A stretch of DNA of 20,609 nt from Opitutales bacterium (GTDB taxonomy: Bacteria > Verrucomicrobiota > Verrucomicrobiae > Opitutales > CAG-312), in NCBI GenBank assembly GCA_017623955.1, contig JAGAOA010000251.1, positions 1-20,609 of the forward strand. Reading direction: 5' to 3'. Each line of letters opens with the position of its first letter. Within the stretch, counting starts at the first letter, position 1. Shown here piece after piece: positions 8,288-15,441 of the stretch. The translations under genes and the position numbers were made by a program. The notes below the pieces were generated by a model. The model was not told the origin of the DNA, made no database searches, and was given only the letters and a program-made list of their open reading frames with translations.

Positions 8288-8365
8288 CCGATAGTTCAAA
8301 GTAAGATAGAAACGGTATTTTTTGCAAATAAAAACGATATTTTTTAAGACAAATAAAATTTTTTC

Positions 8366-8396
8366 TTGCACTAAATAAAAAAATAATGTGTTATAT
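8366..8396 (+). promoter_or_regulatory. Candidate promoter of the tRNA-Ser gene
   Basis: TTGCAC (8366-8371) and TTATAT (8391-8396) lie upstream of the tRNA, with the -10-like box 12 bases before the mature 5' end. That position suits a short-leader tRNA transcript. The 19-base spacing is longer than ideal, so the -35 assignment is weak while the -10 is more believable. Confidence 0.35.
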
Positions 8397-8408
8397 GTGT
8401 TTTCAAAA

Positions 8409-8499
8409 GGAGAGGTGGCAGAGTGGCCGATTGCGCTGGTTTGCTAAACCGGTGTAGGGCTTTAAACCCCTACCGTGAGTTCGAATCTCATCCTCTCCG
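8409..8499 (+). tRNA. tRNA-Ser (anticodon GCU)
   Basis: The cloverleaf can be drawn by eye. It has a 7-bp acceptor stem (GGAGAGG with CCTCTCC), a D arm, and an anticodon stem CTGGT/ACCGG around the loop with GCT at its centre. A long type II variable arm (GTAGGG...CCCTAC) follows, then a T arm with GTTCGAATC, and discriminator G8499. The long variable arm and G discriminator are serine tRNA identity elements. It reads AGC/AGU codons. CCA is not encoded. A strong terminator follows 11 bases later, so it appears to be a single-gene transcript. Confidence 0.97.
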
Positions 8500-8510
8500 T
8501 ATAAAATTTA

Positions 8511-8542
8511 AAATGCGAACTGTGTTGACACTGTTCGCATTT
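8511..8542 (+). terminator. Terminator after tRNA-Ser
   Basis: A 10-bp perfect stem (AAATGCGAAC with GTTCGCATTT) is extended inward by further pairs after one T-T mismatch and followed by TTTCTTTT. It lies 11 bases after the tRNA and is clearly rho-independent. Almost the same sequence occurs at 15353-15387. Confidence 0.85.
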
Positions 8543-8655
8543 TTCTTTTGTCTGCATATCGCTACGCGACTTGTGAAAAACAAGTGTCAAACGCAAGTTC
8601 GCGTTAAGGCCCTCCTAATGATGCCCAAAATAAGCGATTTTGGCCCTAAAAACCC

Positions 8656-8799
8656 TCATTTTTTAGGGCAAGTGTTGGACACTTTTAGTAGCCTTTTCAA
8701 TGCTGAAAATTGCCTATCCTTTGGCATTTTGCTAAGCCTATCCAATGCTCTGAAACTATATTCGATCACTTTACGAGTATCGTTCAGAATTCTTGCCAT
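8656..8799 (-). CDS. Possible small basic protein, 47 residues, unknown
   Basis: On the minus strand an ATG (8797-8799) opens 47 codons ending in TGA. The peptide is strongly basic and mostly helix-compatible, with R-K-V-I-E-Y-S-F-R-A-L, a linker K-M-P-K-D-R, and F-S-A-L-K-R-L-L-K, ending in T-C-P-K-K. The composition looks more protein-like than the surrounding AT-rich DNA. There is no clear ribosome-binding box (AGAGG lies about 13 bases upstream), and the stop codon lies inside a hairpin. I do not recognise a family. It may be a real small gene, a remnant of a longer one, or part of a repeated intergenic element. Confidence 0.3.
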   Translation of the reverse strand: MARILNDTRKVIEYSFRALDRLSKMPKDRQFSALKRLLKVSNTCPKK

Positions 8800-8824
8800 C
8801 AAGAGTCTGCCTCTAATTCATAGC

Positions 8825-8869
8825 AAAAAGAAATCCCGATTGACTTTTGTTCTGTCGGGATTTCTTTTT
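8825..8869. terminator. Strong bidirectional hairpin terminator
   Basis: A perfect 15-bp stem (AAAAAGAAATCCCGA with its complement) has a 15-base loop and flanking A and T runs built into the stem. It can therefore terminate transcription in either direction. No gene ends just before it on the plus strand other than the tRNA unit. On the minus strand it lies upstream of the small ORF at 8656-8799. Confidence 0.7.
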
Positions 8870-9037
8870 GTCTAAAATTATAAATAAGAGCGAAAAAAAT
8901 TACACAAACAAATCTAAAAAAACCCACAAACATCGAAATATAGCCAAGTAAACAGTTAACCTAAAAAACCGAAAAAATTTTTGACTTTTATTTGCATTCC
9001 TTTAATTATTTTTTCTCTTTAATAAATTGATAAAATT

Positions 9038-9245
9038 ATGAAAAAAACACTAACAACAACTCTAATATTGTTCTCAATTGCTTCTGTTTATGGGCAAACC
9101 GTTAAGATGCAAGATTTGGGAACTAAATCTTCTCCTGCATTGTGGAGTGCCACTGGTTCCACATGGGGGGGCAACATTAACTACAGCTAATACTCTTGCC
9201 TTTGATGGCACTGAAGCTAGTAATATATTTTTCATAAATTTTTAA
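9038..9245 (+). pseudogene. Frameshifted, truncated exported-protein fragment (autotransporter/beta-repeat type)
   Basis: ATG at 9038 opens a signal peptide (M-K-K-T, hydrophobic stretch, then S-V-Y-G-Q near residue 20) followed by S-P-A-L-W-S-A-T-G-S-T-W. In the first frame it stops after 50 codons at 9188-9190. If one base is removed from the run of seven G at 9165-9171, the frame continues as G-A-T-L-T-T-A-N-T-L-A-F-D-G-T to a TAA at 9243-9245. That continuation reads like the beta-strand repeat start of autotransporter or adhesin-like passengers. Even then the product is only about 68 residues, so the body of the gene is missing. Most likely it is a decayed 5' remnant. Switching at the G tract is the alternative reading. 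Confidence 0.5.
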
Positions 9246-9308
9246 GGCAAATGTTAATTGTTGTGATTTATGAAGTAGAATACTTCACACAATGCTTGCA
9301 TTTGCCTT
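9244..9308 (+). other. 65-base near-palindrome upstream of the glycan operon
   Basis: The outer arms AAGGCAAATG and CATTTGCCTT pair perfectly over 10 bp. Inside, ATTGTTGTGA pairs with TCACACAAT with one bulged T, and AGTA-GAA-TACT closes the tip. There is no T run after it, so it is not a textbook terminator. It begins at the stop codon of the fragment above and ends 24 bases before the next ATG. It could be a structured 5' leader, a processed RNA element or a small mobile-element remnant with inverted ends. No flanking direct repeat is evident. Confidence 0.55.
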
Positions 9309-9332
9309 ATATTTATATTAGAGAGAACTTGC

Positions 9333-12023
9333 ATGAGAATAAAAAAGCTATCTATTATATTATTTATGGCGTTTTTTTGCCTACCCTTAATTGGCAAAGA
9401 AACTGTCAGCCAGGTTAAAGATGTAAATGGTGTTCCACGCATAACGATTGATGGAAGCCCCGAAAGAGCAAGAATGTTATATGTATGTCCTTCTCCTTTT
9501 ATGCCAGGAACAATTTACTGTAATCAATTAAAACCTAAATGGCATACCATTAAATTTTCAATCCCAGCATTGTCTAAAAATATTAACAACATTGAAGCTC
9601 ACTTTAAAACAAAGAGATCAAAAATTGTTCCACACACTTATTGGATTTCAAAATTTGAAATAACAGAAAAAACTTCGGGCAAAAAGGTTTACGATATAAA
9701 TTTCGACTCTCCTACTATCGATAATCGCGTAGCATACATTTGCGAAGGTATCGATACAAACAAAACAAATCTTCCATTTGAATTAAGAAATGAAAAAACA
9801 AAAGGTGCATCAAAAGGTGCATTGAGAATCGAAGTAAAAAAATCTTCATCAATGAAAGATTTTTATGTCTATTTTAAAGACATAAACCTAAATGCAAACA
9901 CTGCATACAATGTAAGAATTCGCACAAAATGCGATGGCGATATCGACAGATATTTCAAATATGCTTTGCTATACAATGAGAATGGGCAATACAACAAATT
10001 GCCAATAGAGCACAAGTCGTACATAGAACCACAAGTACGTTTAGCTCGCGATGCAAGTGTAAACATAATTACATTTCCAATAAATGTAGAACCATTTTAC
10101 GAACTTAAAGACGGCTCGAAACCAGATTACACAGCACTTCATAAAGATTTTAAAGCAATAATAGAAAACAATCCTGACGCAAAAATTCTTGTGCGTATAC
10201 GTTTTTATCCATCATCTAACTGGCTCGCTAAAAATCCCGATCACACGCTCACATTCAGCGACGGGAAAAAGAGCAATCGTTATTCTTCTATATCATCTTT
10301 AAAATTTAGGGAGCAGTCGCAGAAAGCGTTGCGTATGATTATAGATTTTGCCGAACAGCATTATGGCAAAAACATCATAGGGTATCACCCTGGTGGTGGA
10401 AATTCTTGCGAATGGTTTTATGGCGATTCTCATGGTCCAAAATTGTCAGGATATGATAAATCTACACAACAAGCATGGAACAGATGGCTTTTGAAAAAAT
10501 ACGCAAGTGATACTGATTTGCAAAAAGCATGGAACACACCTAATGTACAAAGAGCAACCGATAAAATTCCGTCTAAAAGAGAACGCGAGGCTACACGTTG
10601 GTTAATCAATCCACAAACAAATAACCGCATGATTGATTTTAACAACTTTTGGAACGATGAAATGGTTGATATGATTGAGTGTTTAGTTGATGTCATCAAC
10701 GAAAAAGTTCCAAACAAGCTTTGTGTAGTTTTCTATGGCTATTGTGCTGACCTCGCTGGACAGTATCACGGATTCGCAAATTCGGGACACGCAAAATTAA
10801 GTAGAATTTTGAAGAACAAAAAAGTTCATGCTCTGTGTGCACCGATTTCGTATTTCGACAGAAAATACGGCTTAGGAAAAACCGTTGTAACAGTTACCGA
10901 GACAATTTCTCGTGCTGGGAAAATCTGGATTGATGAGGACGATACATCAACACACATTTCATCTAATTCGTTAACGTTCCCAGCTTTCGACCAAGCATTA
11001 AATACTCGCGAAAAAACGCTTCAAGTTTTAACTCGAAATATGACGCACGATATCGTCAGAAATATTGCGACTTGGTGGATGGATTTAGGAGGGACTGGCT
11101 GGTTTAACGATGCAGAACTCTGGAAATTGAAAGTTGCCTTAAAAGATTCTGAAACAGACATCATAAAAAATGGAATGCAATATGAAAATGATATTGCTCT
11201 TATATTTGATGAAACATCGGCTCTTTATTGTGCAGGGAACAACACATCACGCTATGCCACAACCTCGGGTGGATTTAGTGGAGCAAGAGCCGACCTCAAT
11301 AGAAGTGGTTTAACTTTTGGTCATTATATGTTAGATGATGTCTTGTTTGGTAAGCCCCTAAATTCTAAACTTGATGTTTACACTGTTGCTTACGCTCTTA
11401 CCAAAAAACAACGAGACGCAATTAAAAAACGTGCCGAAAAAAATCCATCTATTTTTATTTGGGCAAGTGGATACATCGACATTGACAATCAAAAATTCTC
11501 TCTTGAAACAATGAAAGATATCACTGGCTTTGAAATGGAAAACATTCAAGATGGAAAGACAAAGACTATAATGTACGCAACTGAACTCGGTAAGCAAATT
11601 GGCTTGCCAAATAGTTTCAGCAATAAAGCAAAGTTTATTTTGCCAAATCCATTGTTTTCACCGAAGCTCAAAAAAGGCGACAAAGTTTATGCAACATACG
11701 CAAATGGAAAACCTGCTTTTGTTTTGCGTGGTAAAAAACTTTATTGTGGTTTTGGACCATTGCCAACAGCAATGTACAACGAAATGGCAAGAATTGCTGG
11801 AATACATCAATATACCGATGTTCCTGCCGCAGTTTACACAAACGGCACTTACTTCAGCATAACACCTACTGATATCCCCGAAGGACAGACGCGTAAAATA
11901 ACATTCACTATCAAAGAAGACAAAGATATCGTCGATGTTATGACGGGCGAGAAATTAGGAACAAAAACATTCTCAAAAATAGCAAAGAGAGGCGATACGT
12001 TCTTTGTAAAAATTATAAAGTAA
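9333..12023 (+). CDS. Secreted GH42-like glycoside hydrolase (clan GH-A type TIM barrel)
   Basis: The 896-residue protein has a signal peptide (about 1-21) and an N-terminal beta-rich domain to about residue 230, resembling a carbohydrate-binding module. A TIM-barrel hydrolase follows. In the barrel, H-P-G-G-G-N-S-C-E360-W-F-Y fits the acid/base strand and K-I-W-I-D-E535-D-D the nucleophile strand of GH42-type enzymes. From about residue 620 (I-A-L-I-F-D-E-T-S) there is a domain like the beta-galactosidase trimerisation (GATase-like) domain, and a beta domain ends the protein. The substrate is unknown; beta-galactosidase activity should not be assumed. It is the first gene of a three-gene plus-strand unit, and the next ATG comes 3 bases after its stop. 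The minus-strand protein at 15442-17322 shares both active-site motifs and the domain order. An AGAGAG stretch precedes the start. Confidence 0.75.
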   Translation: MRIKKLSIILFMAFFCLPLIGKETVSQVKDVNGVPRITIDGSPERARMLYVCPSPFMPGTIYCNQLKPKWHTIKFSIPALSKNINNIEAHFKTKRSKIVPHTYWISKFEITEKTSGKKVYDINFDSPTIDNRVAYICEGIDTNKTNLPFELRNEKTKGASKGALRIEVKKSSSMKDFYVYFKDINLNANTAYNVRIRTKCDGDIDRYFKYALLYNENGQYNKLPIEHKSYIEPQVRLARDASVNIITFPINVEPFYELKDGSKPDYTALHKDFKAIIENNPDAKILVRIRFYPSSNWLAKNPDHTLTFSDGKKSNRYSSISSLKFREQSQKALRMIIDFAEQHYGKNIIGYHPGGGNSCEWFYGDSHGPKLSGYDKSTQQAWNRWLLKKYASDTDLQKAWNTPNVQRATDKIPSKREREATRWLINPQTNNRMIDFNNFWNDEMVDMIECLVDVINEKVPNKLCVVFYGYCADLAGQYHGFANSGHAKLSRILKNKKVHALCAPISYFDRKYGLGKTVVTVTETISRAGKIWIDEDDTSTHISSNSLTFPAFDQALNTREKTLQVLTRNMTHDIVRNIATWWMDLGGTGWFNDAELWKLKVALKDSETDIIKNGMQYENDIALIFDETSALYCAGNNTSRYATTSGGFSGARADLNRSGLTFGHYMLDDVLFGKPLNSKLDVYTVAYALTKKQRDAIKKRAEKNPSIFIWASGYIDIDNQKFSLETMKDITGFEMENIQDGKTKTIMYATELGKQIGLPNSFSNKAKFILPNPLFSPKLKKGDKVYATYANGKPAFVLRGKKLYCGFGPLPTAMYNEMARIAGIHQYTDVPAAVYTNGTYFSITPTDIPEGQTRKITFTIKEDKDIVDVMTGEKLGTKTFSKIAKRGDTFFVKIIK

Positions 12024-12026
12024 TTT

Positions 12027-13976
12027 ATGAAAAAATTATTAATATTCTTATTCTCATTTATTTGTAATGGATTGTTTGCAACAGCTATTGATGTAGCAAC
12101 AATCTATTATCCACATTGCCATTCTAATCTGATTGAAAACAAATCAGAACATCAAGAGTGGACTAATTGGGCTATCATTAAAGATGCGAAGCCAATCTTC
12201 AAAGGACATCTTCAACCCAAACGTCCGTATTTAAACTATCCAAATAGTGTAAATCCAAAACATATTTCATTGGAAATAGATTTAGCTAAAAATAATGGTA
12301 TCGATGTTTTTATTTTTAGTTGGCATTGGAATAAGGGCGTTCAAGAAAAGAAAGGTGTCATTGAACAAGGATTTCTAAAAGCCCCTAATAACGAAAAAAT
12401 GAAGTTTGCGGTAATGTGGGAAAATCAAAACATCAAGACTTCTGAACAGGATGTATTGAATGCAATAGACCATTTTATAAATAACTATTTTAACAAACCA
12501 AATTATTGGAAAATAAAAGATGAGTTTTATGTTTCGCTCACATCTCCTAATACTCTTATAACTCAACTTGGTGGAGTTGAAAAGACGAAACGCCTCTTTG
12601 GTAAAATAAACGCAAAACTACAAAAGGCCAATCTTACAAAAATACATTGGGCAGGCAATTGTAGATCGAAAAACGAAGCTGAAAAGTTAGCTCAAGCTGG
12701 ATTTTCAAGCACATTTGTTTGTAGCGTTTCACCAATTGATACTGAATGTTATGACGAAAAAATTACTAAAAAAGATATCCTTTTCGATTATTCTGAAATT
12801 ATGAAAGCATCGGAAAAAATTTGGAAAGGAATGTTAACATCATCATTGCCCAATATTCCAACTATAACACAAGGTTACGACGCAACACCACTTAATAAAA
12901 CTATAAAATCGACGTATTGTCCAATTGTTGTAAACAATACATCAGATAAATTTGAAAAACTTTTATTGTCTGCAAAGTCTCATATAAAAACAAATTCACT
13001 CCCCGCTGTTATCATCAGTGCGTGGAATAACTGGAGTTATGGCAATGCTGTATTCCCCGAATACATAGAAGGGATGAATTTTTTGCGTGCGATAAATCGA
13101 GTTTTCACACCGAATAGAAAAACTCTCACCTTTGCAACGACATATATACGCAATAAACTTTGCGAATTACCTCAACCTGATGTCCACTTAAAATATGCCA
13201 CCTACGGCAAAAATTCCATAGATTTCTGGAAAGCAAAGAATGGTAAAAAACTTGCTCCAACAATAGTATATTACCACGGTGGTGGTTGGACTCATAATAG
13301 CAATCTTGATGCGAGATTGATTAAGTTGTTTAAACTACGCGATTATGGTTTTAATATAGCTGCAGTTTCATATCGCTTTACGCAAGAAGTTAAACACAAA
13401 GTTTATCCTCCAGTTAAAGCTCCGATGCAAGATTGTGCAAACGCATTAGCTTTGATTGTAGAAAAGGCACAGGAGTTAGGCGTCGATACTTCAAGAATTT
13501 CACTTACTGGAGGTTCTGCTGGAGCTTGTTCTTCGCTTTGGATTGCACTAAATGCTGGCAAGAAATTAGATAGTGGAAGGATAATTCCAAAAGTTAAGAT
13601 GGTTTCAGTAATTGTTCCACAAACATCTCTTGATCCTGTGCAAATGCGAGAATGGATACCAAATTCAAAATATGGTGCACATGCATTTAATTTGGGAGGG
13701 TTTAACGAATTTGTAAAAAAGCGTAACTCAATATTGAGTACAATAAATGAATACTCTCCATATGCATTGTTGTCTCCAGAAAAAAACAAAACAAAATTTT
13801 ATATTTTCAATAAGTACAAGCCATGTGTGAACCAAAAAGTAAAAGACCCAACTCACGCATCTGCATTTTGTATTAAATTCAAAGAAAAATGTGATGATAT
13901 GAAAATCCCTTGTGAAACAATTTTTGTAAAAGATGATTGGAATGCATCAATTGAAAATATGAAAAAGAATCTTTAA
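12027..13976 (+). CDS. Fusion of GH99-like (WbsX) domain and carbohydrate-esterase-like alpha/beta hydrolase
   Basis: The 649-residue protein has a signal peptide (1-20) and two catalytic-type domains. Residues 21-360 align with the GH99-like WbsX domain of the next gene; both share G/A-F-L-K-A-P-N followed by M-K-F-A-V/I-M-W. Residues 380-649 are an alpha/beta hydrolase of the HSL/BD-FAE kind, with H-G-G-G-W (417-421) as oxyanion hole and G-G-S-A-G-A with Ser497 as nucleophile. The family motif N-E-W-x-E-G-x-x-x-E-P at the end of the WbsX domain is here N-N-W-S-Y-G-N-A-V-F-P-E, so the aligned acidic residues are missing and this domain may bind rather than cleave glycan. The catalytic His of the esterase is not obvious; His610 is a candidate. 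It is in an operon with its neighbours, 3 bases after the first gene. Confidence 0.75.
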   Translation: MKKLLIFLFSFICNGLFATAIDVATIYYPHCHSNLIENKSEHQEWTNWAIIKDAKPIFKGHLQPKRPYLNYPNSVNPKHISLEIDLAKNNGIDVFIFSWHWNKGVQEKKGVIEQGFLKAPNNEKMKFAVMWENQNIKTSEQDVLNAIDHFINNYFNKPNYWKIKDEFYVSLTSPNTLITQLGGVEKTKRLFGKINAKLQKANLTKIHWAGNCRSKNEAEKLAQAGFSSTFVCSVSPIDTECYDEKITKKDILFDYSEIMKASEKIWKGMLTSSLPNIPTITQGYDATPLNKTIKSTYCPIVVNNTSDKFEKLLLSAKSHIKTNSLPAVIISAWNNWSYGNAVFPEYIEGMNFLRAINRVFTPNRKTLTFATTYIRNKLCELPQPDVHLKYATYGKNSIDFWKAKNGKKLAPTIVYYHGGGWTHNSNLDARLIKLFKLRDYGFNIAAVSYRFTQEVKHKVYPPVKAPMQDCANALALIVEKAQELGVDTSRISLTGGSAGACSSLWIALNAGKKLDSGRIIPKVKMVSVIVPQTSLDPVQMREWIPNSKYGAHAFNLGGFNEFVKKRNSILSTINEYSPYALLSPEKNKTKFYIFNKYKPCVNQKVKDPTHASAFCIKFKEKCDDMKIPCETIFVKDDWNASIENMKKNL

Positions 13977-13999
13977 ATTATAATATAGAAAGTTAAAAA

Positions 14000-15259
14000 A
14001 TGAAAAAATATATCATAAATAAAGTAATCCGTTTAATATTACTATTGTTGCCTGTATTTCTTTTTGGGTGCAATAGTTCAAAAATATGCGAAGTAAAACA
14101 GCCTGTATCTAATACAGGTGCAGAATACGACGTTGCTGTGTATGTGTGGCCAGCATTTCAACCATCGGCAGATTGGAAAAAATACGACCTTTTCAAAAAA
14201 GGAATTGGCGAATGGGAATTTGTTAAAGAAGCCGAAAAAAAACGTCCTTGGCATAAGCAACCTCTCGACCCTCTTTGGGGCTACGAACCAGAAGACAATC
14301 CAGTTGTAATAGCTCGTAAAATCGATGCATGCTTAGCTGCTGGTGTTAACGTTATGATTTACGACTGGTATTGGTATGACAACGCGCCATTCTTGGAAGG
14401 TGGCTTACAAGCATTCTTAAAAGCTCCAAATAGTTATAGAATGAAATTCGCTATCATGTGGGCAAATCATGATGTTGATGACCTTTGGGATAAAACTGTT
14501 CGCTATAAATGTCGAGATCCGAAAGGTTATCGTAATACTCGAGCAAAAGCAAGAGTTTCGCTTGACGAATTTAAAAACGTTTTAGTTCCACGTTGGATAG
14601 AATTTTTCAAAAAGCAAAATTACTATAAAATTAACGGTAAACCAGTATTCCAAATGTTCCTGCCTTGCGACACAGCAAGATACTTTGGTAGTACCGAAGC
14701 TGCTGCAGAAGCTTTCAAATACTTTGAACAAAAGGCAATCGATGCTGGATTTTCAGGGATCGAGTTCCAAGGTAATGGATCGGGACTCCGTATGAAGCCA
14801 GAAGTTTTCAATAAACTTGGTTACGATGGAGCATTCTTCTATAACTGGTTGAGCCTTGAACCATTCTCTGGTTCATATTATTTGGATTACTCAAACAGAC
14901 CAGATATGGATTATAAAGAATGGGGCGAAAAAGCATATAAGAAATTGGATGAACAAGTAAAGCGTTTCAGCCAATATCAATATTATCCAAATGTAACGTG
15001 TGGATGGGATACAAATCCACGTTTCCCAGCCGATGTCTATACGCCAGTGGCACTCAACAATACGCCAGAGCGTTTTGAGTATTTCTTGCGTAAGGCAAAA
15101 GATTGGGCAGATAAAAACATTGCACCAAATAAGCCTAAGCTGATATTGATAAATGCACTCAATGAATGGACAGAAGGTGCATACATTGAACCTGATACAG
15201 AAAATGGTTATGGTTTCTTGAATGCAATTTCAAATGTATTTCGTCCAACTGCAAAATAA
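14000..15259 (+). CDS. GH99-like (WbsX family) lipoprotein, probable glycan hydrolase
   Basis: The 419-residue protein carries a lipoprotein signal with L-F-G-Cys24 as lipobox, so it is probably anchored to a membrane facing the periplasm or surface. The rest is one WbsX/GH99-like domain. It has D-V-A-V-Y-V-W-P near the start, D-W-Y-W-Y-D, F-L-K-A-P-N-S and M-K-F-A-I-M-W in the middle, and an intact N-E389-W-T-E392-G-A-Y-I-E397-P motif near the end. WbsX was named from O-antigen clusters, and its fold matches endo-alpha-mannosidase-like GH99 enzymes, but the substrate of this subfamily is not settled. It lies 23 bases downstream of the fusion gene, is last in the operon, and is followed by two terminators. 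Unlike its fused paralogue it retains the acidic residues, so it is the better candidate for an active enzyme. Confidence 0.8.
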   Translation: MKKYIINKVIRLILLLLPVFLFGCNSSKICEVKQPVSNTGAEYDVAVYVWPAFQPSADWKKYDLFKKGIGEWEFVKEAEKKRPWHKQPLDPLWGYEPEDNPVVIARKIDACLAAGVNVMIYDWYWYDNAPFLEGGLQAFLKAPNSYRMKFAIMWANHDVDDLWDKTVRYKCRDPKGYRNTRAKARVSLDEFKNVLVPRWIEFFKKQNYYKINGKPVFQMFLPCDTARYFGSTEAAAEAFKYFEQKAIDAGFSGIEFQGNGSGLRMKPEVFNKLGYDGAFFYNWLSLEPFSGSYYLDYSNRPDMDYKEWGEKAYKKLDEQVKRFSQYQYYPNVTCGWDTNPRFPADVYTPVALNNTPERFEYFLRKAKDWADKNIAPNKPKLILINALNEWTEGAYIEPDTENGYGFLNAISNVFRPTAK

Positions 15260-15279
15260 GTAGAAAGAGCTTGTAAGTT

Positions 15280-15323
15280 AAACAAAGAAGAAGATTGTCG
15301 CACAGGTAATCTTCTTTTTGTTT
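15280..15323 (+). terminator. Terminator after the glycan operon
   Basis: A long hairpin (AAAGAAGAAGATT pairing with AATCTTCTTTTT, extended by AAC/GTT with one bulge) has an 11-base loop and T-rich 3' arm. It starts about 20 bases after the stop at 15259. It looks like a functional rho-independent terminator for the plus-strand operon. Confidence 0.7.
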
Positions 15324-15352
15324 AATTTTAAATTTATATAAGCATTTGCAAA

Positions 15353-15387
15353 AAAATGCAAACTGTGTTGGACACAGTTCGCATTTT
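15353..15387. terminator. Second terminator, near copy of the tRNA-Ser terminator
   Basis: AAAATGC, one mismatch, then ACTGTGT pairs with ACACAGT and GCATTTT around a TGG loop, about 15-16 pairs, followed by CTTTTTT. An A run on the other side makes it usable from the minus strand as well, for the converging gene at 15442. It matches 8511-8542 at nearly every position. A further perfect 9-bp hairpin, TTACTTTAG-ATTT-CTAAAGTAA, lies just beyond at 15393-15414. Confidence 0.75.
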
Positions 15388-15441
15388 CTTTTTTACTTTA
15401 GATTTCTAAAGTAAAATCTATCCCATAAATATTTATAAGTG

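Larger units (their letters stand above)
8543..9037. other. Mostly non-coding stretch rich in small inverted repeats
   Basis: I see no standard gene in these roughly 500 bases apart from the small ORF listed separately. Short hairpins are dense in the first third: ACTTGT/ACAAGT (8569-8585), an AACGC/GCGTT arm pair just after it, CCCTAAAAA/TTTTTAGGG (8644-8668), AAGTGT-TGG-ACACTT (8670-8684) and the large terminator at 8825-8869. The last part (8880-9037) is very AT-rich and holds TTGACT at 8981-8986 as a possible -35 box for the fragment at 9038. A plus-strand open frame that runs from the tRNA into this area is treated as spurious. Confidence 0.5.

Noticed and set aside
8288..8371. GTG-initiated extension of the metallophosphoesterase
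   Set aside because: The added 28 residues precede the membrane anchor, have no family counterpart, and the stretch overlaps the probable tRNA promoter.
8423..8875. 150-codon plus-strand open frame
   Set aside because: It begins inside tRNA-Ser, runs through two terminator hairpins and has no recognisable domain, so it is spurious.
8409..9332. tRNA-Ser as an integration site of a genomic island
   Set aside because: I found no integrase gene and no second copy of the tRNA 3' end in the window, so there is no evidence for an att pair.
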